Assembly: GCF_029962485.1 (NCBI RefSeq)
Contig: NZ_CP073639.1
Coordinates: 434,001 to 498,000 of the forward strand
DNA length: 64,000 nucleotides
Reading direction: 5' to 3'
Origin: Burkholderia cepacia
Lineage (GTDB): Bacteria; Pseudomonadota; Gammaproteobacteria; Burkholderiales; Burkholderiaceae
The position numbers and the translations under genes are program-made. This document shows positions 60,835 through 64,000 of this stretch, piece after piece; the first letter of the stretch is position 1, and each line of letters opens with the position of its first letter. Below the pieces are notes generated by a model. That model did not search any database. It was not told the DNA's origin and saw nothing but the letters and a program-made list of their open reading frames with translations.

Positions 60835-61833
60835 ATGGAACAGAACACTCCATCGTCTAACACACTGCTGCCAGTCGTCGTATCCGCGAAGACGTGGCTC
60901 GCCGACGGCATCGTCGGCTACGAACTCACGCCGCTGTCGGACGACCGCCTGCCCGACTTCGAAGCCGGTGCGCATATCGACGTACACCTGCCCGGCGGGC
61001 TCGTGCGCCAGTACTCGTTGTACGAGCTGCCCGCCGAACGGTCGCGCTACCGCATCGGCGTGCTGCGCGATCCGCAATCGCGCGGCGGATCGACGCGCCT
61101 GCACGACGACGTCCGCGCGGGCGACACGCTGTCGATCAGCGCGCCGCGCAATCACTTCGCGCTGCACCGTGGCCCCGAGCGGTCGCTGCTGTTCGCGGGC
61201 GGCATCGGCATCACGCCGATCCTCTGCATGGCGCAGCAACTGGCGCGCGAGCACCGCCCGTTCGATCTGCACTACTGCGGCCGCTCGCTGTCGCGCATGG
61301 CATTCGTCGAACACGTGCAGCAACTGTCGTCCACGGACGATCCGCACGCCCGCGTGCAGATTCATGTCGACGACGGTCCTGACGGGCAGCACCTCGATGC
61401 GCACGCCGCGATCGGCGCACCGTCGGCCGACAAGCATCTGTACGTGTGCGGGCCGACGGGTTTCATGGATCACGTCCTGCAGACCGCGCGCGCGCTCGGC
61501 TGGGACGACGCGCATCTGCATCGTGAATATTTCGCGGGGCCGCCGGTCGAGCCGTCGGACGAAGACGGCCCGTTCGAGATCGAAATCCGCAGCAGCGGCG
61601 AAGTGATCCAGGTGGGTGCCGGCCAGACGGCCGCGCATGCACTGCTGGATGCCGGATTCAACCTGCCGCTGTCGTGCGAGCAAGGCGTGTGCGGTACCTG
61701 CATGACGAAGGTGCTGGCCGGCAAGCCGGACCACCGCGACCTGTACCTGACCGACGACGAGAAAGCACGCAACGACAGCTTCATGCCGTGCTGCTCGCGT
61801 GCGAAGACTGCACGGCTGGTGCTCGATCTCTGA
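60835..61833 (+). CDS. VanB/phthalate-type flavin/2Fe-2S oxygenase reductase
   Basis: A 332-residue class IA oxygenase reductase. FMN/FAD domain with RQYSLYELP (58-66), NAD domain with GGIGITPIL (122-130) and LYVCGPTGFMDHV, and a C-terminal plant-type 2Fe-2S domain with Cys281, Cys286, Cys289 and Cys319 (LSCEQGVCGTCMTKVLAGKPDHRD). The domain order FMN-NAD-2Fe-2S is that of phthalate dioxygenase reductase and VanB. It supplies electrons to the Rieske oxygenase(s) downstream. Confidence 0.94.
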   Translation: MEQNTPSSNTLLPVVVSAKTWLADGIVGYELTPLSDDRLPDFEAGAHIDVHLPGGLVRQYSLYELPAERSRYRIGVLRDPQSRGGSTRLHDDVRAGDTLSISAPRNHFALHRGPERSLLFAGGIGITPILCMAQQLAREHRPFDLHYCGRSLSRMAFVEHVQQLSSTDDPHARVQIHVDDGPDGQHLDAHAAIGAPSADKHLYVCGPTGFMDHVLQTARALGWDDAHLHREYFAGPPVEPSDEDGPFEIEIRSSGEVIQVGAGQTAAHALLDAGFNLPLSCEQGVCGTCMTKVLAGKPDHRDLYLTDDEKARNDSFMPCCSRAKTARLVLDL

Positions 61834-61878
61834 TGCCGCCGCGCACGTGCCACTGAACACTGGAACGAGGAACTCAAC

Positions 61879-63180
61879 ATGCTGACCAAGCAGGACAATG
61901 AACTGATGTGCCGCACGGGCCCGGGCACCGCGATGGGCAACGCGATGCGCCGCTTCTGGCTGCCGGTGATCCAGTCGTCGGACCTTCCGCAGCCGAACGG
62001 CGATCCGGAAACGATCGAGCTGCTCGGGCAGCGGTTCGTGGTCTGGCGCGACCGCGATGGCCGGCCCGGCCTCTACGACGAGGGCTGCCTGCACCGCGGC
62101 GCGTCGATGCAGCTCGCCCGCGCGGACGGCGACGGCTTGCGCTGCATCTATCACGGCTGGAAATTCGCGGTGGACGGCACGGTGCTCGAAACGCCGAATG
62201 TCCCCGATCCGAAGTTCAAGAGCCGCATTCGCGGCCGCACGTATCCGGTGCGCGAGGCGGGCGGCCTGATGTGGGCGTACCTCGGTCCCGAAGGCAAGGC
62301 GCCGCCGTTCCCGCACCGCGCGTTCATGGACCAGTCCGATGCTCACCGCATCAACGTGTGCGCGATCGTCAACTGCAACTTCGTGCAGGTGATCGAAGGT
62401 CTCGTCGATTCGTCGCACCTGACCGTGCTGCACAGCTCCGCGCTCGCGCAGACCAACGCGTCCGACCTCGACTACGCGGGGAAGATCACGCACATGCAGT
62501 TCGACGCCGCCCCGACGATCGAAGCGGACGAGACGGATTTCGGCTTTCACTATGTCGCGATCCGCCAGGCCGGCGACAACCGCATCGCGCGCGTCACGTC
62601 ATTCATCGCGCCGAGCTTCATTGCGAACGCGAACGGCGACGTCTGGCTCGCGGCGGTGCCGATCAACGACGAGCGCTGCTACTTCTTCCACGTGTGGTGG
62701 GATGCGGAGAAGCCGGTCGGCGAAGAACCGCTGCGCAGCGCGCAGCTCAAGTTCGTCGGTCTCGACGAGCCGACGCTGCGCAAGTACGGGATGACGCTCG
62801 ACACCTGCGATTCGCCGGCGGCCATGTCGTTCGTCAACGGCTATCGGCAGGATCGCCGGGCCCAGCGCGACGGCCACTTCACCGGATTCGACGGCATCAC
62901 GCAGGAAGACGCCGCGTGCAGCATTTCGAGCGGCGCGATCCGCGACCGGTCGCAGGAAATGCTGTCGACCGCCGATCTTGCGATCAGCCGCCTTCACCGC
63001 ACATTGCTTGCATGCGCTCGTGCCGAGCGCGATCAGCAGGACATCCCGGCGCTGCGGGCGGAATCGGGCGGCGCCATCGGCGTATCCGGCGAGATCGGCC
63101 CGGGCGAAGACTGGCGTCGGCTGGTGCCGCATCACCGGATCGTGTCGTCGGCCGGCACACGCACGCAGCGCAATGCATGA
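61879..63180 (+). CDS. Rieske non-heme iron oxygenase, large subunit (phthalate/LigX-like), first of two
   Basis: A 433-residue protein, GAGGAA before the ATG. The Rieske 2Fe-2S motif is C70-x-H72 (CLHRGASM) and C89-x2-H92 (CIYHGWKF). The mononuclear iron site is in VQVIEGLVDSSHLTVLH, with His180 and His185, and Asp177 as the bridging acid. The long C-terminus ends in a segment with DRSQEMLSTADLAISRLHRTLL. Relatives hydroxylate or O-demethylate aromatic acids; it shares PGTAMGNAMRRFWLPV with its neighbour, from which it may have arisen by duplication. Confidence 0.94.
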   Translation: MLTKQDNELMCRTGPGTAMGNAMRRFWLPVIQSSDLPQPNGDPETIELLGQRFVVWRDRDGRPGLYDEGCLHRGASMQLARADGDGLRCIYHGWKFAVDGTVLETPNVPDPKFKSRIRGRTYPVREAGGLMWAYLGPEGKAPPFPHRAFMDQSDAHRINVCAIVNCNFVQVIEGLVDSSHLTVLHSSALAQTNASDLDYAGKITHMQFDAAPTIEADETDFGFHYVAIRQAGDNRIARVTSFIAPSFIANANGDVWLAAVPINDERCYFFHVWWDAEKPVGEEPLRSAQLKFVGLDEPTLRKYGMTLDTCDSPAAMSFVNGYRQDRRAQRDGHFTGFDGITQEDAACSISSGAIRDRSQEMLSTADLAISRLHRTLLACARAERDQQDIPALRAESGGAIGVSGEIGPGEDWRRLVPHHRIVSSAGTRTQRNA

Positions 63181-63204
63181 CCACCATTTGAACAGGAGTC
63201 CAAC

Positions 63205-64000
63205 ATGTTGAGCCACGAAGATAACGAGATGTTGTGCCGTGTCGGCCCGGGCACGCCCGGTGGCGCATTGATGCGGCGCTACTGGCACCCGGTGTGCACG
63301 TCCGTGCAACTGCCGGAGCCGGACTGCGCGCCGCTGCGCGTGCGACTGCTCGGCGAGCAGTACGTCGCATTCCGCGATTCGAACGGCGAGGTCGGCCTGC
63401 TCGAGGAGCTGTGCATGCATCGCGGCGCGTCGCTCGCGCTTGGCCGCGTCGAGGAAGGCGGCATTCGCTGCCTGTATCACGGCTGGAAGTTCAGCGTGTC
63501 CGGTGCCGTGCTGGAGACGCCGAACCATGCGGACCCGAAGTACGCCGCGCGGATGAAGGCGCCCGCGTTCCCGGTGCGCGAAGCCGGCGGCATCGTGTGG
63601 GCGTATGTCGGCCCGAAGGAGCTCGAACCCGCGTTCTCGCGCTATGCGTTCATGGATGCGGCGCCGGACCATCGCGTCGTGCTGCGCATCAACGTCGCGT
63701 GCAACTACCTGCAGCTGGTCGAAGGCGGCGAGGACAGCTCACACGTCGGCGTGCTGCATACCAACATGGCGCGGCCGGGCTGGAAGGACGATTCGTTCAC
63801 GCGCAATCCGGACGTCGTGAATCCGGCCGCGCTCGCGTCGAACGACCTCGAACCGTCGCTGAAGATCGAGGACACGGCGTTCGGTTTTCACTATGTTGCG
63901 CTGCGCAAGACCGGCGAGCCCGGTGTGCGCAACGCGCGCGTCGTGCCGTTCATCGTGCCGTACGGCCGCATCATTCCCGCGCCGGCGTTCCTGTTCACCG
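63205..64000 (+). CDS. Rieske non-heme iron oxygenase, large subunit, second of two (cut by window end)
   Basis: The first 265 codons are in the window; AGGAG precedes the ATG by six bases. Rieske ligands are Cys70, His72, Cys89 and His92 (CMHRGASL, CLYHGWKF), at exactly the same positions as in the upstream protein. The iron site is LQLVEGGEDSSHVGVLH. The two share the frame MRR-(F/Y)-W-x-PV and ETPN-x-x-DPK-(F/Y), so they are tandem paralogues, but the mid and substrate regions differ enough to suggest different substrates or successive steps. Gap to the first Rieske gene is 24 bases. Confidence 0.93.
   Translation, partial: MLSHEDNEMLCRVGPGTPGGALMRRYWHPVCTSVQLPEPDCAPLRVRLLGEQYVAFRDSNGEVGLLEELCMHRGASLALGRVEEGGIRCLYHGWKFSVSGAVLETPNHADPKYAARMKAPAFPVREAGGIVWAYVGPKELEPAFSRYAFMDAAPDHRVVLRINVACNYLQLVEGGEDSSHVGVLHTNMARPGWKDDSFTRNPDVVNPAALASNDLEPSLKIEDTAFGFHYVALRKTGEPGVRNARVVPFIVPYGRIIPAPAFLFT

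Noticed and set aside
60313-62550. 745-residue minus-strand ORF under the hemerythrin/reductase/Rieske genes
   Set aside because: Antisense shadow created by high third-position GC; the plus-strand proteins have complete metal-binding motifs.

Overview
The window is high-GC, densely packed bacterial DNA. Trimeric porins beginning SSVTLYG, two DUF4148-type small exported proteins, many LysR/AraC-type regulators and stacked aromatic-acid and organosulfur catabolic operons point to a Burkholderia-group betaproteobacterium. A secondary replicon is likely (inference from the accessory catabolic content). No rRNA, tRNA, insertion sequence, phage gene or CRISPR array was seen. Both ends cut genes: a DsbA/FrnE-type protein at the left and a Rieske oxygenase at the right.

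Layout. 0-5.4 kb: a LysR regulator, then a leftward trio (YoaK-like membrane protein, exported VOC-fold protein, alginate-export-type outer membrane protein) and a TetR regulator. 5.4-15 kb: leftward glycolate oxidase glcD-glcE-glcF plus a fumarylacetoacetase-fold (FAH) hydrolase. Divergent from these are a haloacetate-dehalogenase-like hydrolase and a flavin monooxygenase, followed by a YciI-like protein, another hydrolase and an AraC regulator. 15-22 kb: leftward FAH hydrolase, AAHS-type MFS carrier, Tat-exported acetamidase/formamidase-like protein, GlcG/HbpS-like protein, exported beta-propeller and porin. 22-32.5 kb: a ribose-type ABC importer, a LacI regulator, and a five-gene operon (intradiol dioxygenase, SDR, beta-keto acid cleavage enzyme, MDR-type reductase, cupin). 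These are tied together by four near-identical palindromes. 32.7-36.1 kb: two DUF4148 proteins around a LysR gene, then an AraC-GyrI fusion regulator. 36.2-42.6 kb: LysR with divergent acyl-CoA dehydrogenase, CoA-transferase and CitE-like lyase; a MerR-type promoter ahead of an NAD-binding epimerase-like gene; an AraC regulator. 42.7-56 kb: a sulfur-scavenging-type region with two complete sulfonate/taurine-type ABC importers, three acyl-CoA-dehydrogenase-fold flavoproteins, an NtaA/DszA-type FMN monooxygenase and an MFS carrier. 56-64 kb: enoyl-CoA hydratase, acyl-CoA ligase, porin, hemerythrin, VanB-type reductase and two tandem Rieske oxygenases, with a second shared palindrome (TCTTCC-N2-GGAAGA) in front of all three transcription units.

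The most interesting systems are two. The first is the LacI-controlled locus, which looks like a ring-cleavage pathway in which a beta-keto acid cleavage enzyme could replace the usual CoA transferase and thiolase of the 3-oxoadipate route. The second is the right-end Rieske locus, where a small hemerythrin is the first gene of an oxygenase operon. The pairing of a dehalogenase-like hydrolase with glycolate oxidase is a third lead. Start codons were chosen by ribosome-binding site and family length; GTG and TTG starts are noted where used.
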